Below are positions 16,429-24,718 of a stretch of 64,000 nucleotides of DNA, in pieces. This DNA is from Actinocatenispora comari. GTDB taxonomy: Bacteria; Actinomycetota; Actinomycetes; Mycobacteriales; Micromonosporaceae. The notes under the pieces were generated by a model, which searched no databases, was not told where the DNA came from, and was given only the letters and a program-made list of their open reading frames with translations. The stretch lies in assembly GCF_017312725.1 (NCBI RefSeq), contig NZ_BOPO01000124.1, positions 26,834 to 90,833 of the forward strand, read 5' to 3'. The position numbers and the translations under genes were made by a program. Within the stretch, counting starts at the first letter, position 1. Each line of letters opens with the position of its first letter.

Positions 16429-17289
16429 GTGATTCCGACGCTGGTGATCGGTCTGCGCGAAGGGCTCGAGGCGGCGCTGATCGTCGGCATCATCGCCGCG
16501 TTCCTCGGCCGCAACGGTCGGCGCGACGCGCTACGGCAGATGTGGATCGGCGTGGCCGCCGCGGTGGTGCTCTGCCTGCTGATCGGTGTCGGGTTGGTCA
16601 CCCTGTCACAGGAACTGCCGCAACAGGCCCAGGAGGGCCTGGAGACCGTGATCGGGCTGTTCGCGGTCGTGATGGTCACGTTCATGATCGTGTGGATGTC
16701 CAAGCACTCCCGGTACATGAAGCGGGACCTGGAGGGCGCCGCGTCGGACGCGCTGGCCCGCGGCTCCGCCGGTGCGCTGGTGGCGATGGCGTTCCTCGCC
16801 GTGCTCCGGGAGGGCTTCGAGACCTCCGTCTTCCTCGTCTCCGTGCTGCAGAACTCCGGCAGCGTCGCGACCGGCGCGATCGGAGCCGTGCTCGGCATCC
16901 TGATCGCGGTCGCCATCGGGTACGGCATCTACCGCGGCGGCGTGAAGCTCAACATGGCGCGGTTCTTCAAGATCACCGGTCTGGTCCTGGTACTGGTCGC
17001 CGCCGGGCTGGTGATGACCGCGCTGCGCACCGCGCACGAGGCCGGCTGGCTCAACGTCGGGCAGGCTACCGCCGTCGACCTCACCTGGCTGGTACGCCCC
17101 GGCACCGTGCTGGAGTCGCTGTTCACCGGCGTACTGGGCTGGCAGTCCCGGCCGGCCGTGATCGAGGCGATCGGCTGGCTGGTGTACGCGGTACCGATGC
17201 TCTGCTACGTCGCCTGGCCGCGACGCCGGAAGGCGCCCGCCGCGAAGAAGTCCACCGAGCCGGCACCGGCACCCGTCGACGCCGCCTGA
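16429..17289 (+). CDS. efeU: EfeU, FTR1-family iron permease
   Basis: A 286-residue inner-membrane permease with seven predicted helices. Both RExxE iron-coordinating motifs are intact: REGLEAAL near residues 10-17 in helix 1 and REGFETSV near 127-134 in helix 4. This is the channel component of the ferrous-iron uptake system EfeUOB. The C-terminal tail is basic then Pro/Ala-rich and cytosolic. The start is the GTG at 16429, with AAGGAGG at 16412-16418. It is the first gene of efeU-efeO-efeB (43- and 35-base gaps) behind the iron box. Confidence 0.95.
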   Translation: MIPTLVIGLREGLEAALIVGIIAAFLGRNGRRDALRQMWIGVAAAVVLCLLIGVGLVTLSQELPQQAQEGLETVIGLFAVVMVTFMIVWMSKHSRYMKRDLEGAASDALARGSAGALVAMAFLAVLREGFETSVFLVSVLQNSGSVATGAIGAVLGILIAVAIGYGIYRGGVKLNMARFFKITGLVLVLVAAGLVMTALRTAHEAGWLNVGQATAVDLTWLVRPGTVLESLFTGVLGWQSRPAVIEAIGWLVYAVPMLCYVAWPRRRKAPAAKKSTEPAPAPVDAA

Positions 17290-17332
17290 GCACCACACCC
17301 CTCGAACACGACATCGCAAGGAGTACCCCGTC

Positions 17333-18493
17333 ATGCCTCGACCCCGATCGCTGCGCGCGCTGAGCGTCGGCGTACCGGCCGGGCTGGTCGCCGTCGGCCT
17401 GCTCGCCACCGGCTGCCAGCAGGGTGGCGACGACGCCGCCGCGAAGGGCGCGACGACGGTCAAGGTGTCGCTGACCGACGACGGCTGCAAGCCGTCCCCG
17501 GCGAAGATCAAGGCCGGCGCGGTCACGTTCGAGGTGAAGAACGCCAACGCGAGCAAGGTCAGCGAGGCCGAGCTGCTGCAGCACGGGGTGATCGTCGGCG
17601 AGAAGGAGAACCTGACGCCGGGCCTGTCCGGCACGTTCTCGCTCAAGCTCAAGGCCGGCAAGTACCAGCTCTACTGCCCGAACGCGAAGACCGAGCACTG
17701 GAACCTCCAGGTCACCGGGACGGCGGCGGGCGCCAGCCAGGACCCGGCGGTACGCAAGGCGCTCGCGTCGGCGACGACCGGGTACCACGACTACGTGGTC
17801 GCCGAGGTGGACAAGCTGATCCCGGCGACGAGGAAGTTCACCGACGCGGTCCGGGCCGGCGACGTCGAGAAGGCGAAGCAGCTGTACGCCTCGGCGCGGT
17901 ACTACTACGAGGAGGTCGAGCCGGTCGCGGAGAGCTTCGGCAACCTCGACCCGGACGTGGACGCGCGCGCCAACGACGTGACCGACCCGAGCAAGTGGAC
18001 CGGGTTCCACCGGATCGAGAAGGCGCTCTGGCAGGACAAGTCGGCCAAGGGCATGAAGCCGGTCGCGGACAAGCTGGACGCCGACGTCGCCAAGCTGAAG
18101 AAACTGGTGGCGACCGCGAAGTACCAGCCGGCGCAGCTCGCCAACGGCGCCACCGAACTGCTCAACGAGGTGGCGTCCAGCAAGATCACCGGCGAGGAGG
18201 ACCGGTACTCGCACACCGACCTGACCGACTTCGAGGCGAACCTGACCGGCGGGCAGAAGGCGTTCCAGCTGCTCAAGCCGGCGCTGGACAAGATCGACCC
18301 GGCCCTGGCGAAGAAGGTCGACTCGGCGTACGCGCAGGTCTTCGACTCGCTGAAGCCGTTCGCGGGCGACTACGCCGGGACGAAGTACGTGGACTACTCG
18401 ACGGTGACGCAGGCGCAGCGCCGTACCCTGACGCAGCAGGTGGACGCGCTCGCCGAGCCGCTGTCCCAGGTCGCCGCGAAGGTGACCGGCTGA
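17333..18493 (+). CDS. efeO: EfeO, lipoprotein with cupredoxin and M75 (imelysin-like) domains
   Basis: A 386-residue surface lipoprotein, second component of the ferrous-iron importer. A lipobox (LLATGC, Cys28) follows a short signal. An N-terminal cupredoxin domain (about 40-125) ends with YQLYCPN, a probable metal-site Cys. The C-terminal M75 domain contains GFHRIEKAL near 225, the HxxE metal motif, plus GEEDRYSHTDLTDFEAN. It should bind and perhaps oxidise iron outside the membrane before EfeU. An AAGGAG precedes the ATG. Confidence 0.95.
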   Translation: MPRPRSLRALSVGVPAGLVAVGLLATGCQQGGDDAAAKGATTVKVSLTDDGCKPSPAKIKAGAVTFEVKNANASKVSEAELLQHGVIVGEKENLTPGLSGTFSLKLKAGKYQLYCPNAKTEHWNLQVTGTAAGASQDPAVRKALASATTGYHDYVVAEVDKLIPATRKFTDAVRAGDVEKAKQLYASARYYYEEVEPVAESFGNLDPDVDARANDVTDPSKWTGFHRIEKALWQDKSAKGMKPVADKLDADVAKLKKLVATAKYQPAQLANGATELLNEVASSKITGEEDRYSHTDLTDFEANLTGGQKAFQLLKPALDKIDPALAKKVDSAYAQVFDSLKPFAGDYAGTKYVDYSTVTQAQRRTLTQQVDALAEPLSQVAAKVTG

Positions 18494-18528
18494 CCGTCCA
18501 CAGTGGACGCTCTGAGGAGGGATCGCCG

Positions 18529-19779
18529 ATGGCGGAACGGCTTCGTACCTCGCGCCGCGGGCTGCTGACGCTCGGCACCGCGGCGGTGGCCGGTACCGCG
18601 GCGGGCACGCTGACCGGGTGCGGCTCGGACGCCGACCAGCCGGCCGCGGCGCCGGCGATGGTGGCGTTCGGCGGCGACCGGCAGGCCGGCATCGCCACCG
18701 CCCAGCAGGACCGGCTGGCGTTCGCCGCGTACGACCTGACCATCGACGGGACCCCGGCGCAGAACCGGGAAGCGTTGCGCGAGTTGCTGAAGACCTGGAC
18801 CGCGGCGGCCCGCGCGATGTGCGCCGGCAAGCCCGTCCCGGGCGAGAACAAGCTCGGCACCGCGCCGCCGGCCGACACCGGCGAGGCGTTCGGCAGCAAG
18901 CCGGCGAACCTGACCGTCACGATCGGGTTCGGCCCGTCGCTGTTCGACAAGCGGTTCGGGCTGGCGGACCGGCGGCCGGCGGCACTCGCCGACCTGCCGA
19001 AGTTCGCCGGGGAGAACCTGGACGCGCAGAACAGCAACGGCGACCTCGCGATCCAGGCCTGCTCGGACGACCCGATGGTGGCGTTCCACGCGGTCCGCAA
19101 CCTGGCCCGGCTGGGCCGCGGCACCGTGGTGATGCGCTGGTCGCAGCTGGGTTTCGGGCGGGCCGCCTCGACCAGCACGAAGCAGGAGACGCCGCGGAAC
19201 CTGTTCGGGTTCAAGGACGGCACCCGCAACATCCACGACGCGAAGACCATGGACCGCTGGGTGTTCGTCGGGTCCGACACCGACCAGAAGTGGATGCGGG
19301 ACGGCAGCTACCTGGTGGCGCGCAAGATCCGGATGCGGATCGAGGCGTGGGACCGCGACTTCCTGACCGACCAGCAGAACGTGTTCGGCCGGCACAAGTA
19401 CACCGGGGCGCCGCTGACCGGGGGCAGCGAGTTCGACAAACCGAACTTCGCGGCGAAGAACCCGGACGGCTCGCCGACGATCCCGGTCGGCGCGCACATG
19501 CGGCTGGCCGCCCGGGAGAACAACGGTGGCGTGCAGATCCTGCGCCGCGCGTACAACTACACCGACGGGATGATCGCCGCCTCCGGCGAGCTCGACGCGG
19601 GCCTGTTCTTCCTCTGCTACCAGCGCGACCCGCGGTCGCAGTTCGTTGCGCTGCAACGGAAGTTGAGCGCGCACGACGCGCTGAACGAGTACATCACGCA
19701 CGTCGGCTCCGGCCTGTACGCCTGCCCACCCGGTGTCGCCGACCACGAGTACTGGGGCCAGGCCCTGCTGGCCGACTGA
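18529..19779 (+). CDS. efeB: EfeB, Tat-exported Dyp-type haem peroxidase
   Basis: A 416-residue dye-decolourising peroxidase, third component of EfeUOB. A Tat signal (TSRRGLLTLG, twin Arg at 9-10) ends in LTGC with Cys31 in lipobox position, so the enzyme may be a Tat-lipoprotein. The distal haem motif GFKDGTRN near 223-230 holds the catalytic Asp, and the proximal His is in GAHMRLAAREN near 325. EfeB-type peroxidases are thought to assist ferrous oxidation or haem iron release. GAGGAGGG lies just before the ATG. A GTCCACAGTGGAC palindrome sits in the short gap after efeO. Confidence 0.95.
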   Translation: MAERLRTSRRGLLTLGTAAVAGTAAGTLTGCGSDADQPAAAPAMVAFGGDRQAGIATAQQDRLAFAAYDLTIDGTPAQNREALRELLKTWTAAARAMCAGKPVPGENKLGTAPPADTGEAFGSKPANLTVTIGFGPSLFDKRFGLADRRPAALADLPKFAGENLDAQNSNGDLAIQACSDDPMVAFHAVRNLARLGRGTVVMRWSQLGFGRAASTSTKQETPRNLFGFKDGTRNIHDAKTMDRWVFVGSDTDQKWMRDGSYLVARKIRMRIEAWDRDFLTDQQNVFGRHKYTGAPLTGGSEFDKPNFAAKNPDGSPTIPVGAHMRLAARENNGGVQILRRAYNYTDGMIAASGELDAGLFFLCYQRDPRSQFVALQRKLSAHDALNEYITHVGSGLYACPPGVADHEYWGQALLAD

Positions 19780-19808
19780 CCCCGGGCGTCGTCGGGCCGC
19801 TGGTGCCG

Positions 19809-21251
19809 TCAGGGGCGTTGAGCGGCGACCAGTTCCTGGGCCTCGCGGCGGGAACCGACCGCCGGCGGCGAACCGCGGAGCGGGCGGCGGGCCGTCTCGC
19901 GCATGAAGAACACCGCGACACCGCCGATCACCGCGGCCGCCATCAGGTAGAAGGCCGGCACCATGGTGCTGCCGGTGGCGCTGATCAGCGCCTCGTTGAC
20001 CAGCGGGGTGGTCCCGCCGAACAGCGATACCGACACGTTGAACCCGATCGACATCGCGCCGTAGCGCACCTTCGTCGGGAACAGTGCCGGCAGCGCCGCC
20101 GGCATCGTCGAGGTGAAGCAGACCAGCAACAGGCACAGCACCAGCACGCCGGCGAAGATCGTCGCGACCGTCGCGAGCTGCATGAGCAGGAATGCCGGCA
20201 CCGACAGTACGAAGAAGCCGATGCAGCCGGCCATCAACACCGGCCGCCGGCCGAGGTGGTCGGAGATCCGGCCGGCGAAGGTGATCACCGCCATCATGAT
20301 CACCATGCACACCAACACGATCAGCAGGCCCGGCGTCTCGCCGAAGCCGAGCGCCGCGTGCAGGTAGCTCGGCAGGTACGACAGCAGCATGTAGTCGGTG
20401 ACGTTGAAGACGAGCACCAGCCCGAGGCACAGCAGCATCGCGCGCCACTCGCCGACGAGGATCTCCCGGTACTCGTGCCGCTTCGGTTTCTGCTCGTCGC
20501 TCTGCTTCTTGTCCGCGGTGATCTTCTCGTACGCCGGGGTCTCCTCCAGCCGCAGCCGCAGGTACAGGCCGATCAGGCCGAGCGGCCCAGCCACCAGGAA
20601 CGGCAGCCGCCAACCCCAGGTCAGCAGCGTGTGCTCGGACAGTACGGCGGTGAGCACGGTGACCAGGCCGGCACCCATCGAGTAGCCGGTGAGGGTGCCG
20701 AACTCCAGCCAGCTGCCCATGAACCCGCGACGACGGTCCGGCGAGTACTCGGCGATGAACGTGGTCGCCCCGCCGTACTCGCCGCCCGTCGAGAACCCCT
20801 GTACCAGCCGCGCCACCAGCAGCAACGCCGGCGCGAACAGCCCGATCGTCGCGTAGGAGGGGATGAACGCGATGCTGAACGTGCCGGCGGCCATCGTGAT
20901 CATCGTGGTCGCGAGGACCCGTTTGCGGCCGATCCGGTCACCGAGCGGGCCGAAGAACAACCCGCCGATCGGCCGGACCAGGAACGCCGCGGTGAAGGTG
21001 GCGAACGTCGAGATCAGCTGCGCCGCCGGATTCCCGCTCGGGAAGAACACCTTCCCCAACGTCACCGCGAGGTAGCTGTAGACGCCGAAGTCGAACCATT
21101 CCATCGTGTTGCCGATGGCCGCCGCGGCGACCGCCCGACGCAGCGTGTCCGGGTTGACCACGGTCACGTCGTCGACGGTGAGCTTCCGGCGGCCACGGTC
21201 GGTACGGCGGCGCGGGCCGAGCCGCCGCGCGGCGCGTTCGGACCGTGCCAT
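19809..21251 (-). CDS. MFS transporter of the metabolite:H+ symporter (ProP-like) family
   Basis: A 480-residue, 12-helix symporter. The first helix region AAAIGNTMEWFDFGVYSYLA and the loop GPLGDRIGRKRVL are signatures of the MHS family (ProP, ShiA, KgtP). RLVQGFSTGGEYGGATTFIA marks helix 5. Substrates in this family are osmolytes or organic acids. A central charged loop (ADKKQSDEQKPKRHEY) joins the halves. A ~30-residue basic N-terminal extension precedes the first helix, so a downstream start is possible. Monocistronic; its 3' end faces efeB with a 29-base gap and no clear terminator. Confidence 0.9.
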   Translation of the reverse strand: MARSERAARRLGPRRRTDRGRRKLTVDDVTVVNPDTLRRAVAAAAIGNTMEWFDFGVYSYLAVTLGKVFFPSGNPAAQLISTFATFTAAFLVRPIGGLFFGPLGDRIGRKRVLATTMITMAAGTFSIAFIPSYATIGLFAPALLLVARLVQGFSTGGEYGGATTFIAEYSPDRRRGFMGSWLEFGTLTGYSMGAGLVTVLTAVLSEHTLLTWGWRLPFLVAGPLGLIGLYLRLRLEETPAYEKITADKKQSDEQKPKRHEYREILVGEWRAMLLCLGLVLVFNVTDYMLLSYLPSYLHAALGFGETPGLLIVLVCMVIMMAVITFAGRISDHLGRRPVLMAGCIGFFVLSVPAFLLMQLATVATIFAGVLVLCLLLVCFTSTMPAALPALFPTKVRYGAMSIGFNVSVSLFGGTTPLVNEALISATGSTMVPAFYLMAAAVIGGVAVFFMRETARRPLRGSPPAVGSRREAQELVAAQRP

Positions 21252-21401
21252 GGCGCCCCTCCCGGCTCGCTCGGCGGCGGACCGCTACCGGTCCGCTGGC
21301 CGAACTACCCGGTCCCGGGCCGATCAACCGTCCGACGTTCACCGTTCGCGGCGAACCGGACAGCCGGGTTCGTCACACCCGGCCGGGCCGAAACGGCGCG
21401 G

Positions 21402-22058
21402 TCAGGTGGCGCGGCGGGCGAGGTAGACGACGTCCGGTTCGCCGCGGGCCACCTCGACCGGCAACACCCGTACGTCGAAGAACAGCTCGCCGAGCGTCGC
21501 CTCGAACGCCGGCACGGCGGCGGCGCTCCACACGGCAAGGGCGCCACCGGGCGCGAGCGCCGACCGTACCGCGGTGAGGCCGGCGACGTCGTACAGCTCG
21601 GCGTTGCCCGGCACCACCGTCCACTGTGGACCGTTATCGATGTCGAGGCAGATCGCGTCGTACCGGCCGGCCGGCGCATCGGCGTGCAGCCACCGCACCA
21701 GATCGTCGACCAGCACCGTGACACGCGGGTCGGCCAACGCGCCGTCGGAGAACCGGGACAGGTGCGCGTGCTGCCACTCCAACACCACCGGCTCCCGCTC
21801 CAGCACGGTGATCTCCGTCAACCGCCCGTCGGCCACCGCCTGCGCCAACGAGAACCCGACCCCCAGCCCGCCGATCAGCAGCCGGCGCGGCCCGTCCACC
21901 GCCGCCAACGCTTCCGTCACCAGCAGCCGCTCGGACCGACCGTCCGACGTGTCCATCAGAAACGTGCCGTTGCTGATGATCTCGTACCGGTCGGTCTGCT
22001 CGTCACGGCGCAACACCAGCTCGCCGCGCGGCGTGTCCCGACGTTCGATGGTCTCCAC
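21402..22058 (-). CDS. spermidine-synthase-like (aminopropyltransferase-fold) protein
   Basis: A 218-residue Rossmann protein resembling the catalytic domain of spermidine synthase. It shows LLIGGLGVGFSLAQAV for the nucleotide loop near 60-75, EITVLEREPVVLEW for the ribose-binding acid, and YDAICLDIDNGPQW near 135. It lacks the N-terminal tetramerisation domain, and the polyamine-site DxxxP pattern is not evident, so the true reaction may be another methyl or aminopropyl transfer. Start GTG at 22058; a TAGGCT hexamer (22067-22072, minus strand) ends 8 bases upstream, suggesting a leaderless mRNA. It is divergent from the quinone oxidoreductase. Confidence 0.7.
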   Translation of the reverse strand: METIERRDTPRGELVLRRDEQTDRYEIISNGTFLMDTSDGRSERLLVTEALAAVDGPRRLLIGGLGVGFSLAQAVADGRLTEITVLEREPVVLEWQHAHLSRFSDGALADPRVTVLVDDLVRWLHADAPAGRYDAICLDIDNGPQWTVVPGNAELYDVAGLTAVRSALAPGGALAVWSAAAVPAFEATLGELFFDVRVLPVEVARGEPDVVYLARRAT

Positions 22059-22157
22059 GGACGTCGAGCCTAGGTGCCGACGGCGGCCGCGTGCCGCTCG
22101 GTGCCGGCCGCCTCCGGCCGGATGCGGGAAGGCCGGATCACCTGTAGCGCTATGGCA

Positions 22158-22213
22158 GCCCCCACCCTCACCGGGGGCTCCCCGCTGACCAGCCTATCGG
22201 GGTGAGTGGGGGC
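22158..22213. other. long imperfect stem-loop in a divergent intergenic region
   Basis: Positions 22158-22172 pair with 22201-22213 (13 bp with a 2-base bulge), enclosing a smaller hairpin. It sits between two divergent genes (starts 22058 and 22319), so a terminator is not expected there. It could be a small RNA, an operator or a relic. Confidence 0.35.
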
Positions 22214-22318
22214 CGGCGCGGGTCGCGGGAAATCTGTGGACGACGGGTACCCCTGTGGACAACGCGGCGCGGACCCGGTCGACGCGAAACGACCGGCCCC
22301 CGGCGGTACGGTGGCGAC

Positions 22319-23293
22319 GTGCATGCGGTGATCAGGAACGCGGACGGTGGCCCCGAGGTGTTCGAGTGGGCCGAGGTGCCGGACTCGGCTCCCGGGCCCG
22401 GTGAGGTCGTCATCGAGGTGGTCGCGGCCGGTGTCAACCGCGCCGACGTCCAGCAGCGGCGCGGGCTCTACCCGCCGCCGCCCGGCGCGCCCGACTATCT
22501 CGGCCTGGAGTGCTCCGGCCGGATCTTCGCCGTCGGCGCGGACGTGACCGACTGGCAGCTCGGCGACGAGGTGTGCGCGCTGCTGCCCGGCGGCGGGTAC
22601 GCCGAGCGTGTCGCGGTCTCCGCCGACACGGTGCTGCCTGTCCCCGCCGGGGTCTCGCTGCGGGACGCGGCCGGGCTACCCGAGATCGCCTGTACCGTCT
22701 GGTCCAACCTGGTCCAGGTCGGCCGCCTGAGCGCCGACGAGACGCTGCTCGTGCACGGCGGCGGCAGCGGCATCGGTACCTTCGCCATCCAGCTCGCCCG
22801 CGCCCTCGGCGCCGTCCCGTACGCGACCGCCCGGACGGTCAAGCACGAGGCGTTGCGCGCCCTCGGCGTCGAAGAGGTCTTCGACTACACCACCACCGAC
22901 TTCGTCGCGGCGCTCGCCGACGCCACCGGCGGCCGCGGCGCCGACGTCATCCTGGACCACATCGGTGCCAAGTACCTGACCCGCAACGTCACCGCGCTGG
23001 CCCGCAACGGCCGGCTGGTCGTCATCGGTTTCCAGGGCGGCCGTACCGCCGAGCTCGACCTCGGCCTGCTGATGGCCCGCAACGCCTCGCTCACCGTCAC
23101 CGGATTGCGTGCCCGGCCGCTGCCGGAGAAGGCCGCCATCGTCGGCGAGGTGCGCACCCACGTCTGGCCGCTCGTCACGGCCGGCGCGATCCGCCCCGTC
23201 ATCGCCGACACGTTCCCGCTCCCGGACGCCGCCGAAGCCCACCGAGTCATGGAGTCCAACTCCCACCTCGGCAAACTCCTCCTCACCCGCTGA
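22319..23293 (+). CDS. zinc-independent quinone oxidoreductase (MDR superfamily)
   Basis: A 324-residue NAD(P)H-dependent reductase of the QOR/PIG3 branch. It opens with HAVIRNADGGPEVFEW. GVNRADVQQRRGLYPPPPG near 40-58 is the substrate-site signature, and LLVHGGGSGIGTFAIQLAR near 142-160 is the cofactor loop (GxGxxG). Catalytic zinc ligands of alcohol dehydrogenases are absent, as expected. Closest in pattern to TP53I3/PIG3-type quinone reductases. GTG at 22319 is chosen because the -10 hexamer TACGGT (22307-22312) ends 6 bases before it; no ribosome site exists. Its stop at 23291 lies 10 bases before the large inverted repeat. Confidence 0.9.
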   Translation: MHAVIRNADGGPEVFEWAEVPDSAPGPGEVVIEVVAAGVNRADVQQRRGLYPPPPGAPDYLGLECSGRIFAVGADVTDWQLGDEVCALLPGGGYAERVAVSADTVLPVPAGVSLRDAAGLPEIACTVWSNLVQVGRLSADETLLVHGGGSGIGTFAIQLARALGAVPYATARTVKHEALRALGVEEVFDYTTTDFVAALADATGGRGADVILDHIGAKYLTRNVTALARNGRLVVIGFQGGRTAELDLGLLMARNASLTVTGLRARPLPEKAAIVGEVRTHVWPLVTAGAIRPVIADTFPLPDAAEAHRVMESNSHLGKLLLTR

Positions 23294-23302
23294 CGCACCG
23301 CG

Positions 23303-23944
23303 GCACCTCTGCGCGCTGAGGTGCTCCCGAAGCGCTCGTGTCACCGCGGGATGCGCTCGTTGCCGACGGTGCAAAGGCCACCTCTGTCCGCTGAGGTGCG
23401 CCCCAAGCGGCGGTGTAAAGACCACCTCTGCTCATCGCTTTGACCCGCGTGGGGGAATGCGAGGAGAGGGCTTCGCCCCCTCCTCGCGCTCCTTCCCCGC
23501 CAAGGGGGCCGCCCCCTTGGCCATCCCCGCCCAGCCCCCGGTGATGCTGCCCATCGACGCTGAGCAGGCGTCGAAGAAGAACGGGCACCGGCTCGGCCTA
23601 CCCATCACGGCCACGCCCGCTTCGCTTCGTGTCGTGTCGTGTTGCGGGCGGGGTTGGGTTGGTGTCGTGGCGGGCTGGGCGTCGATGGGCAGGCCGCACC
23701 GGGCCCCGTCGTTCCGAAGCGAGCCAGGCGGTGTCCTGCCTGAACACTGATTCCCGGGCAGGGGATGTCAAGGGGGCGACTGCCCCCTTGATGGGGAGGG
23801 GTGTGGGGAGGGGCGAAGCCCGCTCCCCACGTTCCCCCACGGGGGGTGAAAGAGGCGAACAGAGGTGGCCTTTACACCGCCAGCAACAGCGAACGCCGCC
23901 GCGACACGAGCGCTTCGGGCAGCACCTCAGCGCATAGAGGTGGC
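23303..23944. repeat. ~640-bp imperfect inverted repeat between convergent genes
   Basis: The left arm (about 23303-23535) and right arm (about 23755-23944) are imperfect reverse complements along most of their length. Each arm has an outer unit (CACCTCT, then GCGCTGAGGTGCT, then CCGAAGCGCTCGTGTC), then a GTGTAAAGGCCACCTCTG-like unit, then CGTGGGGGAA, GGGCTTCGCCCC and CAAGGGGGC-GCCCCCTTG hairpins. The left arm carries an extra copy of the outer unit (near 23378-23430). The centre (23536-23754) holds CTGCCCATCGACGC facing GCGTCGATGGGCAG. The right arm overlaps the last codons and stop of the IclR-type gene. No protein-coding signal is convincing inside. Confidence 0.8.
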
Positions 23945-24565
23945 CAGGGCGGTGGCGGCGGCGAGGACGCGGGGGCCGGTGGTGGTGTCGTCGAGGGTGC
24001 CGAGGGCGACGACGCCGACGCTGGCCTCGAGGCCGTCGATGCCGAGGATCGGGGCGGCGACGCCGTAGGCGCCGGACTGGAAGCCGCCGGCCGAACTGGT
24101 CCAGCCGCGTTCACCGCGGCGGCCGGCGAGGATGGCCTGGCCACCGGCGGCGGCGGACAGCGGGTGCCGGGACCCGGTGCGGTACGCGACGTGCAGCGCG
24201 GTCCAGGACGGTTCGACGACCAGCAGGGCGAGCGCTTCGCCGCCGTCCTCGACGGTGAGGTGCGCGGTGGCGCCGAGGTCCTCGGCGAGGGCCCGCAGGA
24301 TCGGCGACGCCGCCTCGGCGAGCAGCGGCTGTGCCCGCCGGGCGAGCGCGAGTACGCCGATGCCGAGCCGCAGCGGCCCGCCGGGGTCGTGGTGCAGCAG
24401 GCCGTGCGCGGCGAGGGTGGCGGCCAGCCGGTAGACGACGGTACGGCCGACGGACAGGTGCTGCGCGGCGGCGCTGATCGAGACGCCGCCGGGATGTTCG
24501 GCGACGAGGGTGAGCAGCCGCAACCCACGATCGAGCGTCTGCGCGGTCTCGGTCGCCCTCTCCAC
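23927..24565 (-). CDS. IclR-family transcriptional regulator
   Basis: A 212-residue regulator with an N-terminal winged helix (about 8-65; VSISAAAQHLSVGRTVVYRL is the helix-turn-helix) and an IclR effector domain. Effector hallmarks are HPLSAAAGGQAILAGR and GAYGVAAPILGIDGLEASV. It is shorter than the usual ~250 residues, mostly from trimmed ends. Its last codons (for TSMR) and TGA fall inside the right arm of the large inverted repeat, so the natural C-terminus may have been replaced. Start is GTG at 24565. It is divergent from cysS, 153 bases away; the target may be itself or an unlinked operon. Confidence 0.82.
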   Translation of the reverse strand: MERATETAQTLDRGLRLLTLVAEHPGGVSISAAAQHLSVGRTVVYRLAATLAAHGLLHHDPGGPLRLGIGVLALARRAQPLLAEAASPILRALAEDLGATAHLTVEDGGEALALLVVEPSWTALHVAYRTGSRHPLSAAAGGQAILAGRRGERGWTSSAGGFQSGAYGVAAPILGIDGLEASVGVVALGTLDDTTTGPRVLAAATALATSMR

Positions 24566-24683
24566 AGCCAGACCCTACCGGCCGTAACCCCTGCCACCCT
24601 TCGTTGATCTTGATGTGGTCTCTGCGGGTAAGCGCTTTCTCCGTGTGTCACGCCATGATCGACCGGGTGGGGGTGGCGCGGGC

Positions 24684-24712
24684 TTCGGAGAGCGTGGGCG
24701 GGCCGTTACGCT
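24684..24712 (+). promoter_or_regulatory. promoter of leaderless cysS
   Basis: TTCGGA (24684-24689) and TACGCT (24707-24712) have a 17-bp spacer. The -10 ends 6 bases before the GTG at 24719, placing the transcript start on the start codon. Confidence 0.5.
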
Positions 24713-24718
24713 TTCAGG

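Noticed and set aside
22253..22263. DnaA box (TTGTCCACA) suggesting a replication origin; another at 63388-63396
   Set aside because: Single isolated matches, no cluster of boxes and no dnaA, dnaN or gyrase genes. The second is simply part of an iterated palindrome inside tilS.
23461..23750. Small open frames inside the large inverted repeat
   Set aside because: They lack start signals and their translation follows the repeat structure in both arms. No transposase or toxin-like motif is visible.
24566..24718. T-box or other leader control of cysS
   Set aside because: A promoter lies only 6 bases from the start codon, leaving no leader RNA in which to fit one.
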